A DNA stretch of 64,000 nucleotides from Isoetes taiwanensis (GCA_021234155.1 JAJEKV010000005.1:25433584-25497583); one strand, 5' to 3'; shown: positions 45,812-57,659, counted from the stretch's first letter. Notes: a model not told the origin generated them from the sequence alone. Numbers and translations are program-made.

Positions 45812-47182
45812 TGTGACGTTCCACGTATTTATATGCCTTGTGGGTATAAATACATGACACATCACTATGAATAATTAATGGTACATTAATTATTCTTAAG
45901 CTAAGGTTATCTATGTTAACCATTAATTATTAAAGTGGAAACCTAACCTTAGCCCTAATTCGAAATTAGGGCTTAACCCAATAATAAAAGGGGTTTAATT
46001 ATTAAAGTAGATAACAATTAGCATGCCACCTGGCCCAAATCGATTGGGCAAGGGAGAGTTTTCAATTTGGGACACCCAAATTGGGGGTTGCACCCCAATT
46101 TGCCCCAATTCGATTTGGGGCAATTGGAGATGGAGGAGGAGATGCTGCCCAACCCTGAGATGCTGTTCGATCCTGTTCCAGCCAGAAGGATGGCGACCCA
46201 GAGGGATAGTGGAGCTAGCTATGGTTCCGGTTAGTACATAGTTAGCTTAGTTGTGATTCTAGTAGGTTAGCGCCTCTGTTAGGCTTCTTTGTTTATCTAT
46301 AGCGTAGCGCCTTTCTGTGGTGTGTTCTCTCTCTGTTTTTCTCTGTGGTTTACCTGTTAGGCTAACCGTTGATTGATATGGTGAGTATTCTTATCTCTAG
46401 TCTTTGTATATGCTTTGATTGATGGTTTAGTAGTTCTTTGCTTAGTTAGCACTCCGGAGATGGGGGATTACGGGGGGTAGAGACCTCTGAGCCCATGTAT
46501 TGTAGTATGCTCCTAGATAGATCCTTGTATTATTCCCATTAGATGCGGCCTGTGTACCAGATCCCGTGGAATCTATGGCATCATTGAAGCACCAGATAAG
46601 GGGCCGTAGTGATGAAGTGTGGGGTGGGGTCTCGCCTGTGCATAAAAGGCTACGGGGACTCCTTCAGTGAGCTAGGCCTAATAGTCGGTCACGTAGAGGG
46701 CCGGGTATGGGTCTGACACTCCCTGGGTACAGAGGTGTGATCATCTTGTACTTTGAAGATAAGTTAGGGGAGTAAGTCGGCTACGGATGCGGGGGTCGCT
46801 GATGCGGCACGTGTCCTCTAGCTCACCCATGGATTCACTGCGACTCTGGAAGGAGACACTTCTCTGACCTGCCTCATCGGACCAGGGAGATGTAACTCGG
46901 AGTAGTCCCGAGGGGTGATTCCTTGGGATTGCATTTCCGAAAGGCTACAATGGCGCCATAGCTTGATTCAGCTCATCTGCAAAGTGTGCCGTGTGGCGGT
47001 TGCCCAATAGGATAAGGCCATGTAGAAACGGGCCTTATCCTAAGGTTATCTAAGTTAAACAATTAACTTAGATATGTGCCCCTTGCCACTTCTAAGGTAT
47101 ACAAGGCTACACGTGTAGACTTGTATAGTGACGGGTCCAGGCATATACGTATTTATGGCGTATATTCCCCTGGAACGTCATA
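45812..47182 (+). mobile_element. Solo-type LTR related to the LTR at 11715
   Basis: It begins TGTGACGTTCCACG and ends GGAACGTCATA, so its ends form an inverted repeat of TGTGACGTTCC with one mismatch. The first 1.1 kb is homologous to 11715-12860; the 3' 250 bp differ. No polypurine tract precedes it and no primer site follows, so it is best read as a solo LTR left by recombination. Flanking 5-mers do not match. Its right end cuts into a minus-strand gag-like frame. Confidence 0.7.
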
Positions 47183-48090
47183 ACCACTTCTGAGGACGCA
47201 TGTGTAGCTTTATGGTAACGACAAGTCAATAAGTCATCCTCTTCATCCAATACTTCAACTTCTTGCCTTGTAAGAAAAATGAGTTGCTGACACTCCACGC
47301 AAAATCGTATTGCCTCCTCATCGTCCAAATTTGTGAATATCTCCTTTTGAATCATCTCGTCTTCTTGGGTGTTGCAGGTCCCACAATGTGATTGGTACAC
47401 AAATTCTACGGGGCAATATTTTGCAATATGGCCATATTGGTAACATCTCGAACATTGTACAAATTTCCTTTGCTGCATGATGGACATCGTTTGTTGCATC
47501 TCGAGCACTTTCCCAGACAACTCCCTAAGTATGTCCTCTTTGAATTTTTTTATGACCACTTCTGGTGTTGAAACTTCCATGAATATTGTCGATCTCTGAG
47601 GACAATGCATTAATGCTGCAGTTCCATGAGTTGCTACTACTCTTGCGACTTGATGAAGATGGACTTGATCCACAATCAAACCTTTTTGCTGAAGAGCAAA
47701 GTAATCAATTTGTCCACTCATAATTTCCTTCTCTCGAAATTTGTCAATGGCTCTAATGTTTCTTTTGCACTTTGTTCATGGTGCAATTTAATTTAATGTA
47801 TTCTCTTGCCTTGTCGGCACTGCCTGGTAACAATTCTTTTGTGCTCTTCCTTGGATTTCGTTCCTTGCACGTAATACATTGGCGGAGGGAGTTGGCCCGG
47901 TTTTCTTTTTACCGTGGCTTGGCTCCTCTTCCCTATCTAATGTTGTCGGCTTTCTTGGACAGATCTCCTTCACGAGCACCACGATTGATTTCCCGGCCAG
48001 TGCACCACAAATATGCCGAGCCCCGCTCGCAACCCGAGGAAAAGGTAGCGCTGTGAAAGAGAACACCAAGGAACTAGAACGAAAGATCAA
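47183..48090 (-). pseudogene. gag-like zinc-knuckle protein, truncated by the LTR
   Basis: The frame from an ATG at 47721 encodes MSGQIDYFALQQKG, then KFKEDILRELSGKVLEMQQT, a short helical region, then CSRCYQYGHIAKYC, a perfect C-x2-C-x4-H-x4-C knuckle, followed by CGTC and CVEC pairs and an acidic segment. Its last 25 codons (47107-47182) are translated LTR sequence, so the true C-terminus is lost. Upstream, 48090-47788 in another frame reads CGALAGKSIVVLVKEICPRK and a lysine-rich stretch, possibly an earlier part of the same protein after a frameshift. It could be an old retroelement gag or a domesticated one; the first is likelier because an LTR-like promoter lies just upstream. Confidence 0.6.
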
Positions 48091-48298
48091 ACTTTATTGC
48101 ACAAGTGGATGGTTCGAAAAAACCCCAACCGTGGTTCACATATTTATACCCCAACTACCCCTTCGCCACATCATCGCCACGTCATCGCACCCCTTGGATT
48201 TCGTATGCCACCTAGGCGGATCGCCAACATGGTGCCTATTGCATCATTCACACTGCCACGTCATCAATTCTTGCCACTAGGCATGACACGTCATCACG
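48089..48298 (-). promoter_or_regulatory. Promoter-like block upstream of the gag-like frame
   Basis: Reading the minus strand, four ACGT-type boxes (TGATGACGTGTC, TGATGACGTGGCA, GATGACGTGGC, GATGATGTGGC) lie between 48298 and 48164. TATAAATA follows at 48148-48141 and an AATAAAG signal at 48095-48089. Boxes, TATA and poly-A signal in this order and spacing are what an LTR U3-R region would show. ACGT-core boxes are bZIP binding sites in plants. Activity is inference. Confidence 0.55.
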
Positions 48299-51083
48299 CA
48301 AAAAAGATGCGGTTTTGTGGTTCTTCAATCCCTTGTTAAAAGGTCTTCGAATGGAATATTGAACCCGACACCTATCCATGAGGAGGCGAAGACCTTGCCA
48401 ACTCCTCTACCCATCACGTTTTAAAGTAATTATTCCTTTATTCTCTAAGAGCTTTGTTTTTCCTTAATTTTTATTATCTCTCTTTCTCTGTTTCGCATTC
48501 TGCAGCAGAAGATCAGCCCTATCCCGGGAATCAAATTTCATGGAGATGCTTCAATTCCGGCTTGCTTCAGATTCTTCTGCAATATTTTAACTTGTTGATG
48601 CCGGATCGTTAGCCCTTGGCAGCCTTCGATTTATCTGTACAAGCCGACAAATCCCTGGCAGTTCCTGATTCGCCTAATTGGCCTGACACAAGCCTCAATT
48701 TCCCAGAATCGAAACCCTGGCTCCAATCTGTTGTACCATTTTTTCTTGTGGCTGCCGAATCTCCAACCCTTGGCGGATTTAGACCCTATTCGGCTTGCTG
48801 TTCTGAAGACAGATTCTTCAAGGCTAATCCAAGCCATATCCGGCCATTCCTTCTTCAATGTTCTCTGATGCCAGAGTTTCCAGACCCGATTTGCCTCTGA
48901 TTTCCCTGTCAATCGAGCCGGTTCTGCCCTTGATTTATGCCCACCGGTCTTAAAGCCGAAGGTTCCTATCCCTCCGGAACAGCCATGGCCCTTCGCCCCA
49001 TCAGCCCGGCCCAGGAGTCCGTCCGTTCACAGTTCAAGCCCATTTTCCCTTTTGTTAACAATTTTCTTGTGTTAACAATTTCTGCTTATTTTCTTTTTCT
49101 CTATTGTTCACAACTTCGACCTTGCCCCTTGCCATGGTTCTTTCTTTGCCATTCCTTTCTCCTTAGGCCTTTTTACTTTTCAATGGTTTTCTTTTCTCCA
49201 TTCTCGGCTTGCACCTTTATTCCTTAAGTATCTTCCTCAACCTTCATTGCTATAGCCGTCCGTATCACCATTAAGCTTATACGACAATCTTTTCTTTTCT
49301 TTCATGAGTAATTTCGCTTCCATGGTTCTTCTCAAGGGTTTTTCTCCCTTTTTTCTCGACATCTTTTCTTCTTCAAATCTTCGTGACTTGACCCCTTCTT
49401 TATTCGAGGCCTTTATTTTGCCACGTTATCTCCCTTTACCACCATAGGTATTTTCTGTCTATGGGGCTCTTCTCACGATAACCCTGTTGCCATATCATTC
49501 CTTCCCATATCTTTCTCATGGTCATTCTTCTCGTAGCACATCTCTCGGCTACTTCCTTCATTTTCCCATATTTGCCTAGCTTTCTTCGCTAAGCTAGCAT
49601 GATTCCCCGAGCTATATTCTTATTAATCTGCTTTTCGCAGATTTTTGCCTCGATTTGGCAGACGACATATATCACCATTGTGTTGTGAAATCCAGGTGCC
49701 CAAAAAGTGTGTGATCGATGTTGCCACGCTTGATAGAATTGTGTATCATGTTATAGCAGCGTCGTCATAGCAATGTGATGCTTCTTTGATATTATTTGTG
49801 TACGTACATTTCACGTATTATTTATGTTGAAGTCTTATAGTAAGTAGATGTATTATGTTTGCGCATCGCCGGGAGTTACAAAAAGACATATTGCTCTCTT
49901 TATACAAAAAATATAATAATCTTACAACGAATGAGTAGGAAAATGTAGCTCTGGATCCAAAAAAGATAACCTACATTGTCAGGATCCTCAAGATGAGCAT
50001 CCTAAGAAAATGTTAAAGAAAAGAGGAGCGCATCTACTAGATGCCTTTGTACCCTCCTCTAGTAACACCCAAGAGAAGAGCATCTAGTAACGGATGTCAA
50101 ATGTTGCCTCGCTTTAGCAAATATTTGTCATCAAATGCTTTATGGTGGTTATTTTATTTCTTAAAGGATGGACATTTATCATCCCACATATAACAACTCC
50201 TTTACCATTCCATCATCTCATACATAAAACTCATAAATATTCAACTGCTTGCAGAGTCTTTCATAAATATTCAACTGATTGCAAAGTCTTTCGTGGCTAT
50301 TTGTTGAGGGCTCTCTTGCCTTGAAATATTATGAAACTATGCAGCACGAAGGCATTCAACCATATTTTTCCTAATATCCCCGATTGGATGTGGCAGTATA
50401 AATTACATATCTCAAAAGCCAATGCATCCATAAAGAAATCAAGGAAGAGGTCCAACATGATGTTTTGAGAAATGGTTTCGAGAAGATTGCAGCTAAACAG
50501 ATTGTAGCGTATATATTCAGGGTAGGGCTAGTGAAGGCATAATGTATCACCGCCATCAAAACTATTAATACTATAGGCAAATAGAAAAGTTAGTGATAGA
50601 ATGCAACAAAATTGAAAGTGTTGCTATTCCTAAAATTCTATCCTTTTGCAACTCAATGCATAAATGTAACAGAAGAAAATACAAAGAAGAGATGCCATTC
50701 ATTATTGTGTGTATAAACGTGCTACATTTGAAACTCTGACAGAAAATCCTTTTCCATCTCTACACTTCATCTGCAAAAATATCAAGCAAATGCAAACAAA
50801 CGACAGTTCATTCTGATTATCTTATACTTGCTGTAGTTGTATCCCTTCATTATCAACAATATTCTGTATTGTCTGGTAATTCAAATGCTTATCTCTATAT
50901 CTGGAAAGTTGTCAAAAAATCAATGCTTTTATTGCTACAATTATGATAACTACTGAAACAGCAGTAATATGACAATGCAATAGTGCCCAAGATCTGTCGG
51001 GATATAGAATAAAGTTTAAGAATTTAATATAAAAAGACATAAATGAGTGGGCATTGGAACAACCTTCCAGCTAAAGCTAGTGA
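48299..51083. other. Unassigned stretch, pyrimidine-rich in its left half
   Basis: 48430-49700 is rich in C/T (TTTTCTTTTC and CCTTTC runs) and gives open frames at 48616-48900 and 48937-49227 that look compositional and match nothing I know. 49700-51083 is A/T-rich. A 34-bp tandem pair, CATAAATATTCAACTGCTTG and CATAAATATTCAACTGATTG with following GCAGAGTCTTT/GCAAAGTCTTT, lies at about 50226-50292. Confidence 0.4.
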
Positions 51084-51148
51084 AGCCAAGCAATCATTGC
51101 AGGCATTCATGGTGATCGTGACCTTGAATGCCTGCAAATTGCTTGGCT
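51084..51148. repeat. Near-perfect inverted repeat (hairpin), 24-bp stem
   Basis: The left arm (51084-51109) and right arm (51125-51148) pair over 24 bp; the left arm has only a 2-nt bulge (CA at 51095-51096). The loop is 15 nt and itself has GGT/ACC pairing. Arm core: TTGCAGGCATTCA against TGAATGCCTGCAA. The size and quality resemble a young microRNA-type foldback or a small MITE relic, but neither target nor flanking duplication is evident. Confidence 0.75.
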
Positions 51149-52225
51149 GATTTTTTTGACACCTTCTCCTGCATTTATCTCATTGGCACGGATTTCGTGC
51201 ATAAATCCACTATGGTTAGTCCTATCCTGCTTTTTGAGCAGCAGGAGCTCAGGACCCAAGAGATTGCCCCACTTGCTGCCCTTCAAGATCCCTTCTCCTG
51301 TGCTCTTGCAGAACTTCCTCTTTCATGAGCCTACTACATCATGATCAATACTCATCAAATTTGACGACCAGACGTGTGTGGCACTTTATCTTCATTAAAT
51401 GACTCAAAGAAATATGGAAGGAGAAAATCCTGTTCCCGTCTTTACTATCAGTACTTATAGAGGTGCTTTTAAAGCACTTAAGTATCATGTAAAAGTCTAA
51501 GATAGGACAAAAGATATTAGATATTATCTAAAACAAAAATACCTGGTCAAAGAGGGGTACTGCATCAGCTGCTGGCTTGTTATTGAAAAATATGATTACA
51601 TTGTGTTCTACAATCAAACACTGATGGTCAGCATAAGGAAAATGATACAAGATTGAATCATCCGTTATTAATCAAGAAATAGATAGGTTCAAGGACATTA
51701 AGCTAAATTATAATTTTTCTCCACCCAGTTTGCTTGTTATATTTACTAAAACCAACCTTGCACCATCAACCCTAAATTTTAGAGTCTCAACAGTTTAATA
51801 TGATGGACAACTTCCCAAAAAAAAAGGAAACTTCATGATACTAATGGACTGATGTGGTGACCTCTGAGAAAGTAAAGCGGACAACAAGGGAACAAAGCAG
51901 ATCTTTTCAAAAGAGGAGACATGGTAGGAATCAAAGAAGGATGCTATTGGAGCGTTCTTTGGAGCGGCCAATTGGATCATTTTCTTTCGAACTTTATATC
52001 GAAAATTGATAGACTGATTTTAATGTCTAGGGGACTACCACCCTCCTTGCACATCCACAATTTTTACGTTTTCGGTCTCATAGACCATATAGATCTTCCA
52101 ATGCTTCTGGTCTCAAAGGCCCTATGGGTCTTCCATAATCATTAATAAATCTTAGACGTTCTGTGGTACTAAGATCAGTTACAGTCATCCTATTTGATAC
52201 CAATATAGTGCTCAAGCACACTGGG
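51149..52225. other. Unassigned stretch left of LINE D
   Basis: No gene is seen; short frames at 51128-51344 run out of the hairpin and lack motifs. Two related words, GGTCTCATAGACC and GGTCTCAAAGGCC, each followed by a CTTCCA block, form an imperfect pair at 52074-52137. Confidence 0.4.
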
Positions 52226-52241
52226 TCTTCTAGCAATGTTT
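52226..52241. repeat. Target-site duplication of LINE D, 3' copy
   Basis: TCTTCTAGCAATGTTT at 52226-52241 is repeated at 56971-56986. The last T's merge with the poly-T tail, so the exact length is 13-16 bp, as expected for LINE insertion. Confidence 0.88.
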
Positions 52242-52394
52242 TTTTTTTTTTTTTTTTTGAAGAACGAAAGCCAAAAAGTTTATTAATCAGAGAAAAAGTA
52301 TAATATTTACATGTCTCATCTAACTGTGTAAGCACACAGAGATGCCATAGGAGCACGAGCCTGGAGCACAATGTACTTACTCCAGAATAGGAGA

Positions 52395-53772
52395 CTAATG
52401 ATAAGAATCAATTCGAAGATACTGAATCCAGATGCGTTCCACCAGTTCTGAGTCAAGGGAAGAACACTTGTAGGTTGTCAATATCTTTTTCTGGGCCACT
52501 GTAATAACACTGTGTGCAGATGTGGTGTCTGCGACGCTCCCATATCGACCATAGGAGCCAACCGGAACCAAGATGAAATGCTCTTTGTTTAGCTGGAGGC
52601 CATGCGTTGGGATAGGACGCCAAAAGGATGCATCGGCAGTCCAATGTACTGTTAAACAAACCTTGTAGCCGGACCACGGCCGGTTGAACCTCGGGACAAT
52701 CAAAGAGACAATGCTCAAGAGTCTCAACGTCCGAGAGGCGAGCGGGCATACCGCAGATATCACGAGGATCATAGCGATGTCGAAAGGCATTAACCCGTAG
52801 GCACCTGTGGATAACCTGCCACCACAGTACAGAGACTTTAGGGTGGAGCAACCTATCCCAAAGCCATCGCCATGTACGACACAAAGTGGGTTGTGGAACA
52901 TGTAGGTGCCACCCATCTGGCAACTGGAGGGGTTGTGGTGCTAAAAGAAGACGATATACTGATCTGACAAATTGCTTGCCTTTGTGAATATTTTCATGAC
53001 AGTCCCATGGCACCCTTTCAGTAGCACCAACTTGCACTATGAGAGGCAAATTTTCTGCGACCTTCTCCCATAGAGATACATGCCAACGAGAGAGCAGGAA
53101 CTTTGCCTGAAATTCAGGCCAAGACAGTAGGCGACCCTCCTCATACCATGCTTGAATAGAGACAACACCTGCAAGAACCCATCGTCTCTGTGTAAGGGGA
53201 TGAACTGAGGCTGCCAATGGAGGTGTTGAGGGGTCTGGAGGCAGTGGTGCCCACCACCATGGAGTCTCCAATAGGGTGTGGATAGAGGGGCTTTGCCAGA
53301 AAAGATGTCTGGCTGCCTCCCATGCTGCCAACAAGCCACACAAAAATGGAGAAGCACTTGGAAAAGGCTGCAGAGTCTGAAATAAAGCCCAAGGTAGGAC
53401 TGATTTGACAGCCTTCTTGCCTAGAGGGATACAGTGACCAAGAGCTTGTCTAAGAAGGCATGAACCAGGAGAGTCATCCTCACCATTCAGGAGTCTCCAA
53501 ATGAACTTTGAAATAAGCACTTTGCTCTGCAGTAAGAAGTCCATCATACCCAGACCACCTGCCCATTTTGGAAGGATGCACTTCGACCAAGCCACCTTAA
53601 CCACAACATCTTCCTCAGTACCTGCCCAAATAAAGTTCCGAACTATTGCAATGAGCTCACGCACTTTGATCTGTGGTGCTAGCAGTAAGGATGCCATATA
53701 AACATGGGTACTACTCAGGACTGACTTGGCCAATCGTAATGCGACCGCAAGAGACAACTTAGCGTGGACCAC
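52395..53772 (-). pseudogene. LINE D ORF2 C-terminal half (thumb and zf-RVT)
   Basis: A 439-residue frame (53772-52453) contains FIWAGTEEDVVVKVAWSKCI and PKWAGGLGMMDF, the typical post-RT block of plant LINEs. SVLWWQVIHRCLRVN and CGMPARLSDVETLEHCLFDC (about 52790-52690) form the zf-RVT segment. A second frame (52916-52395) continues it to the C-terminus, QKKILTTYKCSSLDSELVER and WIQYLRIDSYH. Only one frame change lies within this half, so this copy is younger than the family A copy. Confidence 0.88.
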
Positions 53773-53796
53773 CGTAACAAGTGCTTCTCCAAACCC

Positions 53797-55150
53797 CTAA
53801 TGATCTCCTCCCATGCAGCTCCCATAGTAACATGGATGCCAACCGGAATCCCCAACAACTTGATGGCCCTCGTCCATGCACAAGTAATTTCCATGGATAA
53901 TCGTGAACACATGCTTTGGCCGGATTATCCAATGTCCACAAAGTCGTATTACATTCGCCACCCCACAAGAACACCGGAAGCCGGTGAAAAAGTGTCTAAA
54001 AGCATTTTGGCAAAGAGCAAGATTCTCATCATTAGTGACTAGGAAGAGGAACGTGTCGCCCGCGATATTGATTGCAAACCTCTTGTGTGTCGCCCTCCAT
54101 TGCAAGACCATGGAGAAGTCCCTCTGCCGTTGCAATGGTGAATAATCGCGACAAAGCCTCGCAACAATTGTGAAAAGCAATGGTGCTAAAGGGCATCCCC
54201 GCGGCGAATACCACCACCGAAAGTGAAAAGGCATGTGACGGCTCACCATGGAACAGATACGGTCGCCGAAAGCGTAGATATGCGACTTCATAATATCTCG
54301 ATGTGATTTGTTCCCCAAATCCCAGTCTTAGCATACAACGACGCATGAATTCCCAGCTGACACTGTCATAAGCTTTTGCAAAATCAAGCTTAAGGTATAC
54401 AACTGGAAGGTTTTGCCAACGTGCCCAATAAATTCCCTCATAAGCAGCAACAACATTATTCAAAATGCACCGTTTTGGAAGAAAACCTGACTGGGTTGTT
54501 GAGATGGACTTTGCCAAGATGTCCTTTACCCGCTCTGCAAAAGCCTTGGCGAAGGTCTTATATACGGATGACAATAAGGTGATGGGCCGCCAATCTGAAA
54601 TAGTCTGAGGATCCTTGACCTTGGGGATGAGTGAGATGGCACCTGTGTTTAGAATTCTATCCAAAGCAGTGGACCGCCGAAAGCCACAGAAAGCATTATA
54701 CACATCTGGCTCCAGCCATTCGCAATACTCCTGGAAGAACTCAATTGGCAAACCATCCAAACCTGGGCATTTGCCTCTTTTCAGTTCAAAAACTGCCGAC
54801 TTTAAATCGTCAGCTGTCATAGCCGCCTCTATTGACTCGCGCTGCTCACCAGAGATGATGGGGGAAATCCTAGATAAAACAGCATCTTGCATTTCTGATT
54901 GAAAGGGAAGATGTTTCTCAGCAAAAAACGTCTGGAAGTGGTTATGCAGATGCTGCCTGAGTTCAGTCGGCTCTGTTAGCAACGAACCATTCGGCAAAAG
55001 CAATGAGGACATGGTTGATGTCATGCGACGCCTCTTAGCTGCACGAAAAAGGAAGCCCATACAACGGTCTCCATCACGAAACCACTGCAGACCTGCCTTC
55101 ATCTTTGCTTGCTGAATTTGCTCCTCCTCCAATGCTTGGATTTGTGCCAA
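53797..55150 (-). pseudogene. LINE D reverse transcriptase
   Basis: A 372-residue frame (55150-54032) reads AGLQWFRDGDRCMGFLFRAA, KRGKCPGLDGLPIEFFQEYC, AISLIPKVKDPQTISDWRPI, STTQSGFLPKRCI and YLKLDFAKAYDSVSWEFM (motif A). After a frameshift the 54318-53797 frame gives RGCPLAPLLFTIVARLC (motif B) and INIAGDTFLFLV, which stands where YADDTFLFL is expected: tyrosine and the first catalytic aspartate are replaced. This copy is therefore catalytically dead in addition to being frameshifted, unless the region is mis-sequenced. Confidence 0.9.
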
Positions 55151-55183
55151 AATATCACGATCATGAACACCTGGAAGACGTCC

Positions 55184-56150
55184 CTATCGAGAATGGAGCA
55201 GGTCCTGATACAAAGTGTCCAGTAAAGCACGATCTGCTGCTGCAGACTCTCGACCCCACTCTTTGGCAAAACCCTTGACTGCCGCAATTGCATCCACTAT
55301 GCCAGTCATACCTCGACATCGATTGAAGGCAGTTGTCCAAGTATTCTTGCAACCTTCTTGAAAGTCAGCATCCTTTAAGAACTTCACATTCAAGCGAAAA
55401 CACGTCCTTCCAGGCCGCCACTGCTGCAGGGGCTCGTCTGAAATAAATTGCGGATGGTGGTGCGAACCGAAGTTATCTCTCGAGACGTAATCGAAGAGAG
55501 ACACGGAAGTGCCGCGAATCAGATTCGCATTCCAATAAGCTCTATCCAACCGAGAGCTTGCGCGGACCCCACCAACTTGACCATTGCACCAAGTGAAGGC
55601 ACCTTCACCATCAATCTCCGAGAGGTTGCAGTCATGGAGTAGACGGCCCTTCACCGGCGTTCAAAACCGGATACCACCGTAGAGGTCGCCCCAACCGATC
55701 GGACTCCACTTCCACCATATTGAGATCCCCAACAAGAAGCCATGAAATGTGGCAGCCCAAGCCGAGTATCTTCCCTCAATAAAGAGGCCCACGATGAAGC
55801 TCTCTAATGAGGTCTATTGTGGGCATAAACATTAATTACACCATATTTAACCCCTTGCTCCCCGCCATACAATTAGGGGCCCAACGACCAAAGCGATCAG
55901 CCCGAGTAAAGATGATCTGGCAAGGAAGGAAGCCATGCTATCACGACCCCCCGCCTTTGGCGTAATCATCGGTGCGATAAGGACATTAAACTCAAGCGAC
56001 CAATCATGTCCGCAAGCTTTGATATCGCCTCCCTTACACACTTATGCTCTTGAAGACATACAAACCGAGCATCCAATCTAGATAAGTAAAAAGAAATACG
56101 ACTAAAGCGAGGGGAGGAGGCTACCCCCGAACATTCCATGAGACTAACCG
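55184..56150 (-). pseudogene. LINE D endonuclease domain
   Basis: MRLVSWNVRG (at about 56150-56121) is the start of ORF2 and its first catalytic block. RLDARFVCLQEHKCVREAIS (56187-55966 frame) carries the QEH block. FTWCNGQVGGVRASSRLDRA (55654-55184 frame) is the late block of the domain, followed by DNFGSHHHPQF, the SDHxP-like block in altered form. About 55660-55960 is poorly preserved. The domain is interrupted in several places. Confidence 0.8.
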
Positions 56151-56970
56151 CATTGATCTTGTGATGGGGCCAATTGAATGAGACCACCGGTGTCTCAAGG
56201 GAACTTGAGGATGTTTCACGGCACCTGGCATGGCAGCAACCTCATCAACCAAATCAGCCCACTGAAGTGGATCAAAGCGACCACCATGGGATGCAATGGG
56301 AGGGGCAGTGCCACCTGAAGCAGGAACTGAGGGCTGGGATGCAGAGGAACTAGATCCCTTAGTAGACTTTCGTGGTTGACGAAGAGCCGGTGGATGTTTA
56401 GGTGGTGGGTGGATGCCACGCCGATCAATGTCCATATACTGCCCACGAGCCTCTTCAATTTGCTCTTGCGATTTCTGGATTTCAGCCAGTCTCAACATTT
56501 GGTGATCGAGACTGAGATGGAGGAGCTGCAACTGGAAGAGCAGGGAAGGCAATCACAGGTACAGGGACTTGTGAGATATCCACTGAGGTGGGAGCTGATC
56601 TAGGAGCATGGAGTGCCGGAGGAGCAGATGGAGAATCCTGTTGGTGAATCCTACGATATTGAGCAAAGAGAGGGGCTTCGGGAAACATGAGAGCTAGCTC
56701 AGGACCATTCAACAAGGACAGCTTAAATGGAAAGAACATGGGCCCGCTTTGGACAACAATTGTTTGAGGCAAATCACGATGAATGGGCCTTGCCACACAA
56801 ACCTTGGTGATGCCGTTGGTTATGGAGTGTTGCAAATGGAGTCCAATCTCATTAGCAATGGCAGAAACGAACTTGGAATCCTGTAACTCTGGAGTAAAAT
56901 ATTCGATAGCAAACCAGAAGGGGGCACATAAGGCATCTGGCTTAGCTGGAAAGGATCCAGGAACATACTG
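56121..56970 (-). pseudogene. LINE D ORF1, 5'-truncated
   Basis: The 169-residue frame from the flank (QYVPGSFPAKPDALCAPFWF and AIEYFTPELQDSKFVSAIAN) resembles the middle of a gag-like ORF1 without a zinc knuckle. A frame change leads into 56552-56121, which is proline-rich (HPPPKHPPALRQPRK, GGTAPPIASHGGRFDPLQWA) and continues without a stop into MRLVSWNVRG, the ORF2 start. The absence of a stop between the two ORFs may be decay. Confidence 0.65.
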
Positions 56971-56986
56971 TCTTCTAGCAATGTTT
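56971..56986. repeat. Target-site duplication of LINE D, 5' copy
   Basis: TCTTCTAGCAATGTTT, identical to 52226-52241; it marks the 5' end of the truncated LINE at 56970. Confidence 0.88.
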
Positions 56987-57659
56987 GCCATAAGTCCGGT
57001 AGCAACTTGAAATAACTAAACTGTTGACTGGCTGATGATCAGGATTGGAGCCTCAAGTTAGTGAGAATGTTGTTTCAAGTGTATTATTAGACAATGTTGT
57101 CACATATGTTGCATACCGTACGGGTACCATACATTTTTTAAGTTTTTCTAAAGTTTTTTATTTTTGGTTTTTAAAATCTTAAAATACGTTTTTATAATAT
57201 TAAGAACATTGCAAACGTTAAAAGCGTAAAAAACATAAAAAAAAAAACTTAAAAAGCCCCCAAATTGCCCCTTTGAAACAGATCATATAACATTTTTTAA
57301 TACAAACACCATATTTGGGTTCCAATCAAATCATAAAAATGTGTAATTCAATTCAAAGGAATAGAATAGAATAGAATAGAATAGAATAGAATAGAATAGA
57401 ATAGAATAGTATAATAAAAATAAAAATAAGAATAAGAATGATTTTTTATTGTCCACTGAGACAGTTAACATATAGGTTTAGCATATTATTATACTCCAAC
57501 ATCTTTGATTTAAACTTCTTTGAATGCCTACATTATGTTTTCTAGTACTGCACTGCAGATCAAAAATAAAAAGTAGCAAAGCATTAGCAATTTAGCATAC
57601 AATGTAGATAGAAGAGAAATGATAGAGGTAAAAAAAAAAAATATTTGAAGCAGCTATAC
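56987..57659. other. Unassigned A/T-rich stretch with a pentanucleotide microsatellite
   Basis: No gene. It contains (GAATA)n at 57358-57409 and A/T-rich spacer. Confidence 0.5.
57358..57409. repeat. (AATAG)n microsatellite, about ten units
   Basis: A near-perfect 5-bp repeat followed by AATAAAAATAAAAATAAG drift. It lies in A/T-rich spacer between LINE D and the putative gene at 57660. Confidence 0.95.

Larger units (their letters stand above)
52240..56970 (-). mobile_element. Family D LINE, 5'-truncated, 4.7 kb
   Basis: Bounded by a 16-bp target duplication and a poly-A tail (T run 52239-52258). In transcript order it has a partial ORF1 (56970-56121), endonuclease (56150-55184), RT (55150-53797), thumb and zf-RVT tail (53772-52395). 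The 5' end falls inside ORF1, so it inserted already truncated. The frame at the left of ORF1 starts in host DNA: its first seven codons are target duplication and flank. A 3' fragment of the same family is at 17320-17570. Confidence 0.93.

Noticed and set aside
48616-49227. Two plus-strand frames of about 95 codons
   Set aside because: Pyrimidine-rich composition and no motif; not supported as genes.
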